Of a DNA stretch of 64,000 bases, positions 17,920 through 25,580 are shown piece by piece. The position numbers and the translations under genes are program-made. Origin of the DNA: Treponema sp. (GTDB lineage: Bacteria > Spirochaetota > Spirochaetia > Treponematales > Treponemataceae); assembly GCA_024400915.1 (NCBI GenBank), contig JAKSLX010000013.1:1-64000 (forward strand), read 5' to 3'. Numbering within the stretch: position 1 is the stretch's first letter; each line of letters begins with the position of its first letter. A model generated the notes under the pieces. It made no database searches and was not told the DNA's origin. It was given only the letters and a program-made list of their open reading frames with translations.

Positions 17920-18810
17920 ATGAAGAAATTTATAGCACTTGCCATTGTATCCTTTGCAGTATTTTGTGCCAGCGCCCTTACAGCAACAGTTGTTTCTGTA
18001 AAAGGCAAGGTGGAGATTCAGGAAGCTGGAATGTGGGTTTCCCTTCAGAAAGGTGATGTCCTTGAAAAGGGAACAGTAATTTCAACAGGCTTTAATTCTG
18101 AAGCTGTTCTTAACGTTAGCAACTCATCCATTTCTCTTGGACCTCTTACTCGCGTTACAATTGAAAACCTTGTTTCTACAAAGGACAAGGATACAACACA
18201 GATTTACATTGATTCAGGATCCCTTGCAGCAAATGTTTCTGGAAAAGACGGAAAAAGAGCTGGCTTTAAGGTTCGTTCTCCTGTAGCAACAGCTTCTGTT
18301 CGCGGTACATCATTTGTTGTTTCGTCTTCAGGTAAGCTTACTGTAACTGAAGGATTGGTTGCTTTCGGTGCTGCTGAAAGTGAAGGTCCTTCTGTTGTTG
18401 AGGATTCTCCAGCCGAAGCGGAAGCTCCTGCAGAAGCTGCTCCTGTTGCTGCAGCCGAGACTTCAGATTCTTCAGCAGAAGCCCCAGCTGCCGAAAATAC
18501 AGATGAGGGACATGCAAATGCCTTTGCTTCTACAGCAGATGTAGGAGGAGAAGGTGTTCCTGTAGCTGCAGGTCAGTCAAGTAAGGCTTCTTCTTCAGGC
18601 AGCAGTCCATCTTCTCCTCGCGCAGAAATGGCAAAGACTGCTGTAGGCGGTAAGGATAATACCGTTACTGTTTCTGCACAGAACTCAGTGGCATCCGGCA
18701 GTTCTTCTTCATCTAGTTCAGCTGTTGCTGCACAGGTATCTGCCGCAGTATCAACTACACCTGTTCGTACAACAGGTTCCATTTCCGTTGCGGTTTCTTT
18801 TGCAGACTAA
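17920..18810 (+). CDS. secreted FecR-domain protein with low-complexity tail
   Basis: A 296-residue exported protein. A signal peptide (about 1-20) is followed by a FecR domain (about 22-150) with the typical core: VVSVKGKVEIQ ... LQKGDVLEKGTVISTG ... SSISLGPLTRVTIE ... FKVRSPVATASVRGTSFVV. The rest is Ala/Glu/Pro-rich (about 155-210), then Ser-rich with a run of about seven serines. Such FecR proteins lack the sigma-regulator helix and are often encoded next to CHASE2 cyclases, as here. It is probably periplasmic. An AGGAGG-type Shine-Dalgarno precedes the ATG. Confidence 0.85.
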   Translation: MKKFIALAIVSFAVFCASALTATVVSVKGKVEIQEAGMWVSLQKGDVLEKGTVISTGFNSEAVLNVSNSSISLGPLTRVTIENLVSTKDKDTTQIYIDSGSLAANVSGKDGKRAGFKVRSPVATASVRGTSFVVSSSGKLTVTEGLVAFGAAESEGPSVVEDSPAEAEAPAEAAPVAAAETSDSSAEAPAAENTDEGHANAFASTADVGGEGVPVAAGQSSKASSSGSSPSSPRAEMAKTAVGGKDNTVTVSAQNSVASGSSSSSSSAVAAQVSAAVSTTPVRTTGSISVAVSFAD

Positions 18811-18811
18811 G

Positions 18812-19180
18812 ATGAAAATAAAGGATATTTCTGTCAGGACATTGAAAAACCATGTTGAGACGGAAGTATCCTTTGATTCTTTAAACTTTAAGCAGAATTG
18901 CTATCTGGTTCAGTCTGTTTACCTTGCATCGGATAAAGAAATTGTATCCTGCCAAATGACAGCTGGAATTCCTTTCCTAAAGGTCATGACTTGTGCCGAT
19001 GCAGTTCCGGCCATCCCTTCCACAGAAAAAGAAAAACATCCATACAATCTTTTAACCCGTATCTTTGATGAAAAGGATGAGCTTATGGATGAGAGAACTG
19101 TTTCCTTCACTTTTAGTCTTCCAAAATCCGAGGAATATAAAAAAAGAAAATCATTTCTCAAGAAAGTTTTTGAAAGGTAA
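18812..19180 (+). CDS. hypothetical protein at the end of the FecR operon
   Basis: A 122-residue protein with no signal peptide or membrane segment and no recognised family. The start is the ATG at 18812, one base after the FecR stop, indicating translational coupling; the open frame extends upstream only through the FecR gene in another phase. The sequence is mixed alpha/beta with a Lys-rich end (EEYKKRKSFLKKVFER). It converges with the following minus-strand gene, overlapping by 23 bases. A real gene is likely from the operon position and neighbour-like codon use; function unknown. Confidence 0.62.
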   Translation: MKIKDISVRTLKNHVETEVSFDSLNFKQNCYLVQSVYLASDKEIVSCQMTAGIPFLKVMTCADAVPAIPSTEKEKHPYNLLTRIFDEKDELMDERTVSFTFSLPKSEEYKKRKSFLKKVFER

Positions 19181-20555
19181 AACTCAATCGCCCGTTCATA
19201 TTTATCTTTTTTGTCTTATGGGAAAAACTTGCATCTGCATCAATGTTCCATTTCCTGTCTTCGGTATTTTCCGTCCATGTCCAGGAAGCGCCTATGTTTT
19301 TCAATGTTAAATTTCTGAAAAATATTTTTTCCGTGATTTTTATTTTTTTTGTATCATCTCCACTGCTGGTGAAGTTAAAGGTCGTAGAGATTTGCAGGGG
19401 TCCTAAAGGAAGGGAAGTGCTTATTCCATAGGATTTGTCCTGCTTCATTGTTTCCGTTGAATACTCCATATTGCAGTTGCCGTTTAGTGTAAGGTTCATT
19501 GCTTTGTAAGAACCTCCCATTTTCAGATAATAGTGTTCATAATACTGATGAAGCCTTTGTTTTGTTTTTCTTTTTGCTTCTCCTGCTGTTATACCTAATG
19601 CTGCAATTCCAGGTCCTGCCCAAAATCGGAATTGTGGCGAAATAAAAATCTGTCGGAATGTCTTTGTTGTCGTTCCTGACGCTGACAATAAATCTTCGTC
19701 TGAATTAAAAATATACATGCCTAAGGAGAAATTTCTTAATGTCATGAAGCTCTGATTTCTTATCCAAAGTTTATAGCCTCCAAAAGGATGTTCGTATAAT
19801 CCTGATGAAGAAGAGTTTTTGAATTGTTTCCAGTTCATGGACAGTGAAAATTCCCCGGAAAAGAATTCCTTTCCCCTGTAGTATTTTTCATTCTGAAACC
19901 ATCCGGATCCAATGTTGCAGTCATGAAAAACTGTTGCTCCCGTAAAGGAAAATAGGACCTCCGGAATTACAGGTAATGACGTTTTTTTATAAAGACCTAC
20001 GTATTTCTCTCCTGTTTCCAAAACAGCAAGTTGCATTGCCGGTAGACAGCATTCATGGGATGCCGGATAAAAAACTGCAGCCCATGAAAAGGAACTTTTT
20101 GTTGCTGATGCAGAAGGCAGAGAAGGATTGATTCCTGGCAAAGGTGTTGAACTGCTTTTTAATGGCGATGGACATGCAATGGCAGGAGTTTTCAATCTGC
20201 TTATAGAGTTGGAATATTTTAAAGTTCCTGCAAGAAAGCCTACATTTAGTTCTCCCAGTTTAAATGACTGTTTCAATCCGTAGGTGTAATCCTGCAGATA
20301 AAGTAAATCCATTATCTTAAGTCCATACAGATCTTTGATTTTTGTTGAGGACAGTTTTGCATTTCCTGCAATAACGGTTGAATCCAAGTTCAGTCTTAGA
20401 CCGTAATTGTATTTTACTGAAGAAATGTTCCTTATCATGCAATGGTGTTCATCCACTGGAATTGAAAATCCTACTGAGGAAGATAAATCCAGCGGAGCGG
20501 AGAAGACCGAGTAAAGGTTGAGCAGTGAGAATAATAAAATCAGAATCTTTTTCAT
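19158..20555 (-). CDS. exported protein, probable outer-membrane barrel, unknown function
   Basis: A 465-residue protein with a signal peptide (MKKILILLFSLLNLYSVFSA). The mature part is rich in alternating beta-strand patterns (YNYGLRLNLDSTV, FSGEFSLSMNW, FRFWAGPGIAALGITAG, GRLSFTFQKLS), suggesting a barrel or beta-rich envelope protein. A Pro/Ser segment (about 125-145) and several cysteines (about 165-170) are unusual. No family is recognised. A TATAAT-like hexamer lies 5 bases before the ATG and there is no Shine-Dalgarno. It converges with the FecR operon's last gene. Confidence 0.65.
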   Translation of the reverse strand: MKKILILLFSLLNLYSVFSAPLDLSSSVGFSIPVDEHHCMIRNISSVKYNYGLRLNLDSTVIAGNAKLSSTKIKDLYGLKIMDLLYLQDYTYGLKQSFKLGELNVGFLAGTLKYSNSISRLKTPAIACPSPLKSSSTPLPGINPSLPSASATKSSFSWAAVFYPASHECCLPAMQLAVLETGEKYVGLYKKTSLPVIPEVLFSFTGATVFHDCNIGSGWFQNEKYYRGKEFFSGEFSLSMNWKQFKNSSSSGLYEHPFGGYKLWIRNQSFMTLRNFSLGMYIFNSDEDLLSASGTTTKTFRQIFISPQFRFWAGPGIAALGITAGEAKRKTKQRLHQYYEHYYLKMGGSYKAMNLTLNGNCNMEYSTETMKQDKSYGISTSLPLGPLQISTTFNFTSSGDDTKKIKITEKIFFRNLTLKNIGASWTWTENTEDRKWNIDADASFSHKTKKINMNGRLSFTFQKLS

Positions 20556-20607
20556 CTATAATTATATAAACGAAAAAAATATAAAAAGAGGAGGTTTTGA
20601 AAAAAAA

Positions 20608-21465
20608 TTATTGAAAAGGATCTTTGCTCTGATCTACCGTCAAAAGTTCAGGGACGTTGACCTTGTATTTTGCTCCTGGTAAAGCGTTCAGTACATCCTG
20701 ATAATTGTTTTCGATTTTTTCAGTCTTTTCTGCTTCCAGGGCTGCTGCAACTTTAGGACATGGCTTGTATTTTGCAGCTCTCCTGAATATTTCATTTCTT
20801 GGAGTTGCCCTCTTTGTGACCCTCAGTTGTTTTACGCAATCCATAACGATAATATCATCCTTCTGGTTGCTGAGCAGACCTTTTTTTATGTAGGCAGATT
20901 TAACTTTCTTTGAATTTCTGTCGTAGTAATGAATCCTGTCAAACAATTCGCTTTCGTCTTCTGCTCTTGTTGACCTGAATACTGCATCACCAAACCTGAA
21001 AGGGGAATTTTTTTCATCTGTTGCAAGCGTAAAATCCATGTCAGCATAGAGAATGGCTTTTTCCAATATGAGGGCATTCTGGCACTCCATTGCAATTGAA
21101 TCCTTGTCCATCCAGTATTCGACTTCCTTGTAAACTGCCCTGAAATATGTTGTTCCATCTGTTTCCATGAGGATTTCTGAACCATTTAATTGGATTACAG
21201 ATAGATCTTCGCCGAACCCCAGGGGTAAAATCTGATGCATTTTATCGTCTCGGCCTAAAAGACAAAGCCAAGACTTTGGAGAAAGCACTTTAGCATCAAC
21301 AAGAGATTCTGTGGGCTGCTCATGCTCAGACACCTCTTCTTCGTTATTTTGTGGCGTGATTTCTATAGTCTCCGGAATTACATCGGGAGGTCTTTTTATG
21401 CATGAAACGGAAATTATGGTAAGGCTCACCATGATTATGGTTGCCGGAAAGTTTAGTTTTTTCAC
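20608..21465 (-). CDS. putative lipoprotein
   Basis: A 285-residue protein starting at GTG (21465), with GGAG 9-10 bases upstream. The N-terminus is a lipoprotein signal with lipobox ISVSC (Cys22). An acidic linker (ITPQNNEEEVSEHEQ) follows, then a folded region with a segment resembling a bacterial SH3-like domain (WLCLLGRDDKMHQILPLGFGEDLSV ... YFRAVYKEVEYWMDKDSI). The rest (KVKSAYIKKGLLSNQKDDIIVMD) may be a second such unit. It is probably a membrane-anchored periplasmic protein of unknown function. The upstream region holds composite REP repeats. Confidence 0.68.
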   Translation of the reverse strand: MKKLNFPATIIMVSLTIISVSCIKRPPDVIPETIEITPQNNEEEVSEHEQPTESLVDAKVLSPKSWLCLLGRDDKMHQILPLGFGEDLSVIQLNGSEILMETDGTTYFRAVYKEVEYWMDKDSIAMECQNALILEKAILYADMDFTLATDEKNSPFRFGDAVFRSTRAEDESELFDRIHYYDRNSKKVKSAYIKKGLLSNQKDDIIVMDCVKQLRVTKRATPRNEIFRRAAKYKPCPKVAAALEAEKTEKIENNYQDVLNALPGAKYKVNVPELLTVDQSKDPFQ

Positions 21466-21518
21466 GATTTTCTCCAGTATGAATTGTAATGTGGTGAGGG
21501 GAAAAAATCAATTTTGAA

Positions 21519-21633
21519 GACAGAGGGGACAGACCCCTGACGAAAGCTTTTCAAAATTAGATGCCGGTACTGGTTTTAACTTTCGTCACAAGAATTGCGT
21601 TGCAATTCTTGACAGGGGGGGGGACAGACCCCT
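21519..21633. repeat. composite REP element, left copy (two REP cores plus hairpins)
   Basis: Contains REP cores AGGGGACAGACCCCT (21524-21538) and GGGGACAGACCCCT (21620-21633). Between them are an inverted pair GACGAAAG (21539-21546) / CTTTCGTC (21580-21587) and a perfect 10-bp hairpin with a GTT loop (21589-21611). The stretch 21519-21547 is repeated in exact inverse at 22596-22624. It is non-coding and probably mobilised by the RAYT at 28966. Confidence 0.85.
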
Positions 21634-21687
21634 AGTAGGCAGTTTGCTGGTAATATGCTTAAAATTCATCAGTTTTGTATTTTCAAC

Positions 21688-21716
21688 TTGTAATTTTTGG
21701 TGGTTTTCTATAAAAT
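21688..21716 (+). promoter_or_regulatory. predicted efp promoter
   Basis: TTGTAA (21688-21693), a 17-base spacer and TAAAAT (21711-21716) lie 34 bases before the efp start codon. Confidence 0.6.
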
Positions 21717-21750
21717 ATTATAAAACTTATTACATTCAGAGGAATAGAGA

Positions 21751-22323
21751 ATGATTTCTACAAACGAAATTAGGGTAGGTTCTGCATTTATCGTAGAAGG
21801 TGAACCACTTATCGTACAGAAGAAGCTTGGACAGAAGGGTGGCCGTCAGGGTATCACAGTTAATCTTCGCGTTAAGAACATCGTTACAGGCGGTACAAAG
21901 GACCTCGGTATTGATGCAGGTGACAAGTTCCAGGAAGTAGAACTTGAATCAAAGACAGTAAAGCTTTCTTACATCGATGGAGATGATTTCCACTTCATGG
22001 ATCAGGAAACATATGATGAAGTTCTCCTCGGAAGAGATGACCTTGGCGACAACGCTGGTTATATTTCTCCAGATGATGACTACGATGTACAGGTTACATA
22101 TTACGAAGGAAAGCCAGTTGGTATTGATCTTCCAACACAGGTTGTTCGCACAATCACATACTGCGAACCAGGTGTAAAGGGTGATACTTCTGGTAAGTCC
22201 CTCAAGCCAGCAACTCTTGATACAGGTATCGAAGTTCGCGTTCCATTGTTCTGTAACACAGACGATCGCATCGTTATCGACACACGCGAAGGTGCATTCG
22301 TAGAACGCGCAAAGGACAAGTAA
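21751..22323 (+). CDS. efp: elongation factor P
   Basis: A 190-residue EF-P that binds between the ribosomal P and E sites and relieves stalling at polyproline. It has three beta domains with normal length and the C-terminal OB fold (GIEVRVPLFCNTDDRIVIDTREGAFVERAK). The tip loop that carries the modifiable residue reads KKLGQKGGRQGI, a longer and different loop from the common PGKGxA form, so the modification chemistry cannot be assumed. AGAGGAA precedes the ATG. It is followed by a terminator and tRNA-Arg, and the whole unit is flanked by inverted composite REPs. Confidence 0.95.
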   Translation: MISTNEIRVGSAFIVEGEPLIVQKKLGQKGGRQGITVNLRVKNIVTGGTKDLGIDAGDKFQEVELESKTVKLSYIDGDDFHFMDQETYDEVLLGRDDLGDNAGYISPDDDYDVQVTYYEGKPVGIDLPTQVVRTITYCEPGVKGDTSGKSLKPATLDTGIEVRVPLFCNTDDRIVIDTREGAFVERAKDK

Positions 22324-22353
22324 TTTTATTTGTTCTGTTTCTTTTTTATATAA

Positions 22354-22392
22354 AACCTGCGTGATTCCTTTGCGGATGGCGCAGGCTTTTTA
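22354..22392 (+). terminator. rho-independent terminator of efp
   Basis: The stem CCTGCG (22356-22361) / CGCAGG (22380-22385) with internal pairing is followed by a T-rich tract, ending 3 bases before tRNA-Arg. Confidence 0.65.
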
Positions 22393-22395
22393 TAC

Positions 22396-22470
22396 GATCC
22401 CGTAGCTCATTTATGGATAGAGCGGCTGCCTCCTAAGCAGCAGGTGGCGAGTTCGAACCCCGCCGGGGTC
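22396..22470 (+). tRNA. tRNA-Arg (CCU anticodon)
   Basis: A 75-nt cloverleaf. The acceptor stem GATCCCG / CGGGGTC (one U-G) is followed by the D-arm GCTC / GAGC, the anticodon arm GCTGC-CTCCTAA-GCAGC giving anticodon CCT (CCU), and the T-arm with GTTCGAACC. CCA is not encoded. It begins 3 bases after the efp terminator, so it either relies on read-through and processing or has a promoter hidden in the terminator. It reads the AGG codon. Confidence 0.95.
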
Positions 22471-22478
22471 AATAAATT

Positions 22479-22506
22479 AAGGCTGTCAGTTTATTGACAG
22501 CCTTTT
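22479..22506 (+). terminator. rho-independent terminator after tRNA-Arg
   Basis: The stem AAGGCTGTCA / TGACAGCCTT has a short loop and ends in TTTT. Confidence 0.8.
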
Positions 22507-22554
22507 CAATTTTAAAATGGCAATTCGTAATTGTTGCTAAAAAGCGATTATTGT

Positions 22555-22624
22555 GACGAAAGTTACAAAAGCTATGGATTGCTAGTGCAGTAAACGCTTT
22601 CGTCAGGGGTCTGTCCCCTCTGTC
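22555..22624. repeat. composite REP element, right (inverted) copy
   Basis: GACGAAAG (22555-22562) and CTTTCGTC (22597-22604) enclose about 34 bases, followed by the REP core AGGGGTCTGTCCCCT (22605-22619). Positions 22596-22624 are an exact inverse copy of 21519-21547. Together the two copies bracket efp and tRNA-Arg. Confidence 0.85.
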
Positions 22625-22626
22625 GC

Positions 22627-22839
22627 TTATTCATCCGCTTCTTTTTCCTTCTTTTCCTCCGGTTTTGGAGCTTCTACCGGTTTAGGTGCTTTCATTCTTC
22701 TTGGACGAGGCGGTTTTTTCCTGTATTTGACAACATAACTTCCAATCATCATGAACGAAATTGAAAAAATAGCAATGAATATTACTCTCCAGTCTTTTAT
22801 AACATTAATCGAAAGACTTGAAATCTGCTTAAAATCCAT
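22627..22839 (-). CDS. small single-pass membrane protein
   Basis: A 70-residue protein with one membrane helix (about 18-40, WRVIFIAIFSISFMMIGSYVV) and a strongly charged cytoplasmic tail, first basic/proline-rich (KKPPRPRRMKAPKP) and then acidic (EEKKEKEADE). No family is recognised. The stop codon lies 3 bases from the composite REP, so the REP occupies its 3' untranslated region. A GATAAT hexamer lies 6 bases before the ATG, with no Shine-Dalgarno. It is divergent from the following large gene. Confidence 0.6.
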   Translation of the reverse strand: MDFKQISSLSINVIKDWRVIFIAIFSISFMMIGSYVVKYRKKPPRPRRMKAPKPVEAPKPEEKKEKEADE

Positions 22840-22916
22840 AATTTCATTATCGGATACAAGTCTTTCATTCTTTAGAAGACGGTTTTCCCATCGAAATTTG
22901 AAAAAAATCTTTTAAC

Positions 22917-22945
22917 TTTACAATGAGATGATAAACACATAAAAT
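22917..22945 (+). promoter_or_regulatory. predicted promoter, leaderless geometry
   Basis: TTTACA (22917-22922), a 17-base spacer and TAAAAT (22940-22945) end 8 bases before the ATG at 22954. The -35/-10 pair makes this the best-supported leaderless candidate in the window. Confidence 0.6.
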
Positions 22946-22953
22946 ATCATTAT

Positions 22954-24693
22954 ATGGACAAGAAAAATTCCGCTGAAAATAAATCTAACTTCGATAGGCT
23001 TGCCTCAGATCTTACAGTCAAGGAACGAAAGGATATCCTTAATAGAGTTAATCCCGCTGATATAGAAATAAAAATCCCTTCGGATTCTGATTTGAACAAT
23101 AAGAAACTTGAAAAGGAAAAGATTGCAGAAACAAAAAAAGGCCTTGTTCTTAAATTCAAGAAAGAACCTTTTTTCAAGAAAGTTGTAGTATGGGTCAAGT
23201 CTTTCATCTTTAATGTAAGTGTGGAAGAAGTGTACAACAATGCGGTCATAGGAGCGCTTGCCCGTAGGATAGAAGTCCTTTATCCAGGATTCATCCATTA
23301 CAAGTATAAGACTCTTGGTAATGCTATGTTCAGGGAACTTGGTGAACTCCAGGAGACTCAGGAATTCTTTAAAACTCAGCTTAGGCTTGCAGATGTTGAC
23401 TCCGGTGTCTTCTATTTCCTTCTTTGTCAACAGCTTTACCCGGAATTCAAGGAAGCGGTAAAAAAAGCCTGTGATCCCTTTCAGATTAATTTTGAAAAAC
23501 CTTTGGGACAGGAAGCAAGAAATAATTTTCTCAATAAACTCGATGAAGTTCTGTCCACAATGGATGCAGGAATGAAGGATAAAATAGGAGCCATATCACA
23601 GGCTTTTGAATGGCTGAAAATGTTTTCCAAAATTCCTATTGTTAACATGCTCAATAAATTTACTTCTGGTGGTGATGGCAGAATCTGTATGTTCGTTCAG
23701 ATAAAAACGGATTTTAATGAATTCCTCAAGGTTCTATGTTCAAAGACTGATGTTACTGATGAGTTCATCTCTTCGTTGATTTTTACTTCTGCAGACATAA
23801 AGGATCTTTGGAAGGATACAATTCCGGAATTTTCCCAGGAAGATGTTTCAAAAATCATGGGAGCAGCATCGGCCGAAATTACAAAAATCAACATGTTCTG
23901 CAGAAAATATCCGTTGCGTGATCTTGGCAAAGTAATAAATGAAAATTCAATTTTTGTTCCAGAATCTTTCAGAACGGGAGACAATTGGTTTGCTAAATAC
24001 CGTGAACAGTGGAGAGTCATTTTTGATCAGCGCTGGAGACTTTGGAATAAAGAATACAAAAAAGAAGAACTAAAAAAGAAAATGAAAGTATACTTTAACC
24101 TCAAGGATTTTCAGAAATTCCCTTATCATCCTTGGAAGAAATATGAGGATGAATTTCCGTTTAGGTTTGATCTTTGCCTGGGCTTCATAAATTATTATTT
24201 CAAGCAGGAGTATTTGAAGTACGCAAGCATTCTGAATGTAATTACTCTTGAAGGGGATTTCCAGATAAAGGAAAACCGCCATGAGTTTACTGATATTGTA
24301 GCCGACTATAATGAGATTATGGATAAACTCGATGTTCTTGTTGGTCAGGTATCCCTCGGTGGTGAATATGGTGCGGAATTCATGCGCTATGAAGGATCTG
24401 TAAAATCAACTTCCAGCAAGGAAAAGCTCAGGATTGTAATAAATGAAATTGAAGAATCAGCTTCATACATTACGGAAGTCTTTACCAATTCGGCACATAA
24501 ATTTGAAACTCTCGTAAGCGCCATGCTCGGTGAATATGCAACTGTTTACTATGGTCCATTAACAAACCTTAATAAGATAATGGGCAGAGACAATAGTGAA
24601 TTCCGTGAGAAGCTTTCTAAATTCGTACACAGTATGAAACATGCCAGTGAAGTTATTAATGCCCTCAGGGAAATAGATTCTTTCAGAGTGTAG
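22954..24693 (+). CDS. spirochaete-type conserved protein of unknown function (DUF5312-like)
   Basis: A 579-residue, mostly helical, lysine-rich soluble protein without signal peptide or membrane segments. From memory it resembles the spirochaete-restricted DUF5312 family, but I cannot verify this. Notable segments are SFIFNVSVEEVYNNAVIGAL, KIPIVNMLNKFTSGGDGRICMFVQ and PYHPWKKYEDEFPFRFDLCLGFINYYF. It is probably cotranscribed with pgeF, whose ATG lies 4 bases after its stop. No catalytic motif is seen and the function is unknown. Confidence 0.75.
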   Translation: MDKKNSAENKSNFDRLASDLTVKERKDILNRVNPADIEIKIPSDSDLNNKKLEKEKIAETKKGLVLKFKKEPFFKKVVVWVKSFIFNVSVEEVYNNAVIGALARRIEVLYPGFIHYKYKTLGNAMFRELGELQETQEFFKTQLRLADVDSGVFYFLLCQQLYPEFKEAVKKACDPFQINFEKPLGQEARNNFLNKLDEVLSTMDAGMKDKIGAISQAFEWLKMFSKIPIVNMLNKFTSGGDGRICMFVQIKTDFNEFLKVLCSKTDVTDEFISSLIFTSADIKDLWKDTIPEFSQEDVSKIMGAASAEITKINMFCRKYPLRDLGKVINENSIFVPESFRTGDNWFAKYREQWRVIFDQRWRLWNKEYKKEELKKKMKVYFNLKDFQKFPYHPWKKYEDEFPFRFDLCLGFINYYFKQEYLKYASILNVITLEGDFQIKENRHEFTDIVADYNEIMDKLDVLVGQVSLGGEYGAEFMRYEGSVKSTSSKEKLRIVINEIEESASYITEVFTNSAHKFETLVSAMLGEYATVYYGPLTNLNKIMGRDNSEFREKLSKFVHSMKHASEVINALREIDSFRV

Positions 24694-24697
24694 CCGG

Positions 24698-25462
24698 ATG
24701 ATAGTTGAAAAATTCAATTTTAGAGGCAAGTCTGTTGAAGACGGACCGTGTTGGGGAATGACGAATTTATCCATGGGAAGCATGAGGTTTCGATGGAATG
24801 AAAGCAATGTGAATAGAGTGTCATTCCTAAAAAAACTTTGCGGTGAAATTAAAATGCCTGCCGCCGTTGAACTTATCCACTCAAAAATTGTATATGATAT
24901 TGATTTTCCCGAACAGCTTACTATGAAACAGGGAGACGGGATAGTAACCAGAAATAGAAATGTGGTTCCTGTCGTTACTGTTGCAGACTGCATGCCTCTT
25001 TATATCTACGATACTAAAAGCAAAAGCTTTGGTGTACTTCATTCCGGCTGGAAGGGGACTGGTATAGTAGGTGAAGCAATTAAAGTCATTGAAGAAAAAT
25101 ATTCTTCTAAACCTGAAGACATCTGTGTTGTCATTGGACCTCACATAGGTTCCTGTTGCTACAACATTAACGGAGAAAGGGCAGAGTATTTTATGAATAA
25201 TTTTTGTGAGGAATGCGTAGAAAAAATTGATGGAGATGAATATTCGCTTTCCCTTACAAAAGCAAATCTTGCCGTGCTGAAAAAATGCGGAATTCCCGAA
25301 GGCAATATCAAGATTATGGATGAATGTACTTGCTGTCATAAGGAGAATGGTGAATTTAAATTCGGTTCCTTCAGAAGGCAGACTCTTCATCTACCTTCCG
25401 ACATGCCCCTTGAAGAAAGGCTTACAAAATTTACGGTTCAGGCTGCTTTCGTAAAATGGTAG
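24698..25462 (+). CDS. pgeF: YfiH/LACC1-family polyphenol oxidase / purine nucleoside phosphorylase
   Basis: A 254-residue protein of the YfiH family. Bacterial members are implicated in peptidoglycan editing, and LACC1 relatives act on purine nucleosides. Family motifs with predicted zinc ligands are VTVADCMPLYIYD, FGVLHSGWKGTG (His) and VVIGPHIGSCCYNI (Cys/His). The length is typical. It begins 4 bases after the stop of the upstream spirochaete gene, so they form an operon. The precise substrate is uncertain. Confidence 0.88.
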   Translation: MIVEKFNFRGKSVEDGPCWGMTNLSMGSMRFRWNESNVNRVSFLKKLCGEIKMPAAVELIHSKIVYDIDFPEQLTMKQGDGIVTRNRNVVPVVTVADCMPLYIYDTKSKSFGVLHSGWKGTGIVGEAIKVIEEKYSSKPEDICVVIGPHIGSCCYNINGERAEYFMNNFCEECVEKIDGDEYSLSLTKANLAVLKKCGIPEGNIKIMDECTCCHKENGEFKFGSFRRQTLHLPSDMPLEERLTKFTVQAAFVKW

Positions 25463-25513
25463 CAGGAGAGTTTTTTAAACTGTTTTTTTACAGGAACCCT
25501 TTAATCATGTAAC

Positions 25514-25548
25514 TTGCATATTTATACAAAAAAATGTATAAATATACA
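25514..25548 (+). promoter_or_regulatory. argG promoter overlapped by two palindromic boxes (ArgR-type operator candidate)
   Basis: TTGCAT (25514-25519), a 17-base spacer and TATAAA (25537-25542) form a promoter. Two near-identical palindromes of the form TGTATA-WW-TATACA lie on it: 25515-25528 (one mismatch) and 25535-25548 (perfect). They are 20 bp centre to centre, covering the -35 and -10. This matches the spacing of paired ARG boxes bound by ArgR/AhrC, although the sequence differs from the E. coli box. Regulation by arginine is inferred. Confidence 0.55.
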
Positions 25549-25580
25549 TATTGAGACTTTTATATAGAGAGGCATTTTTT

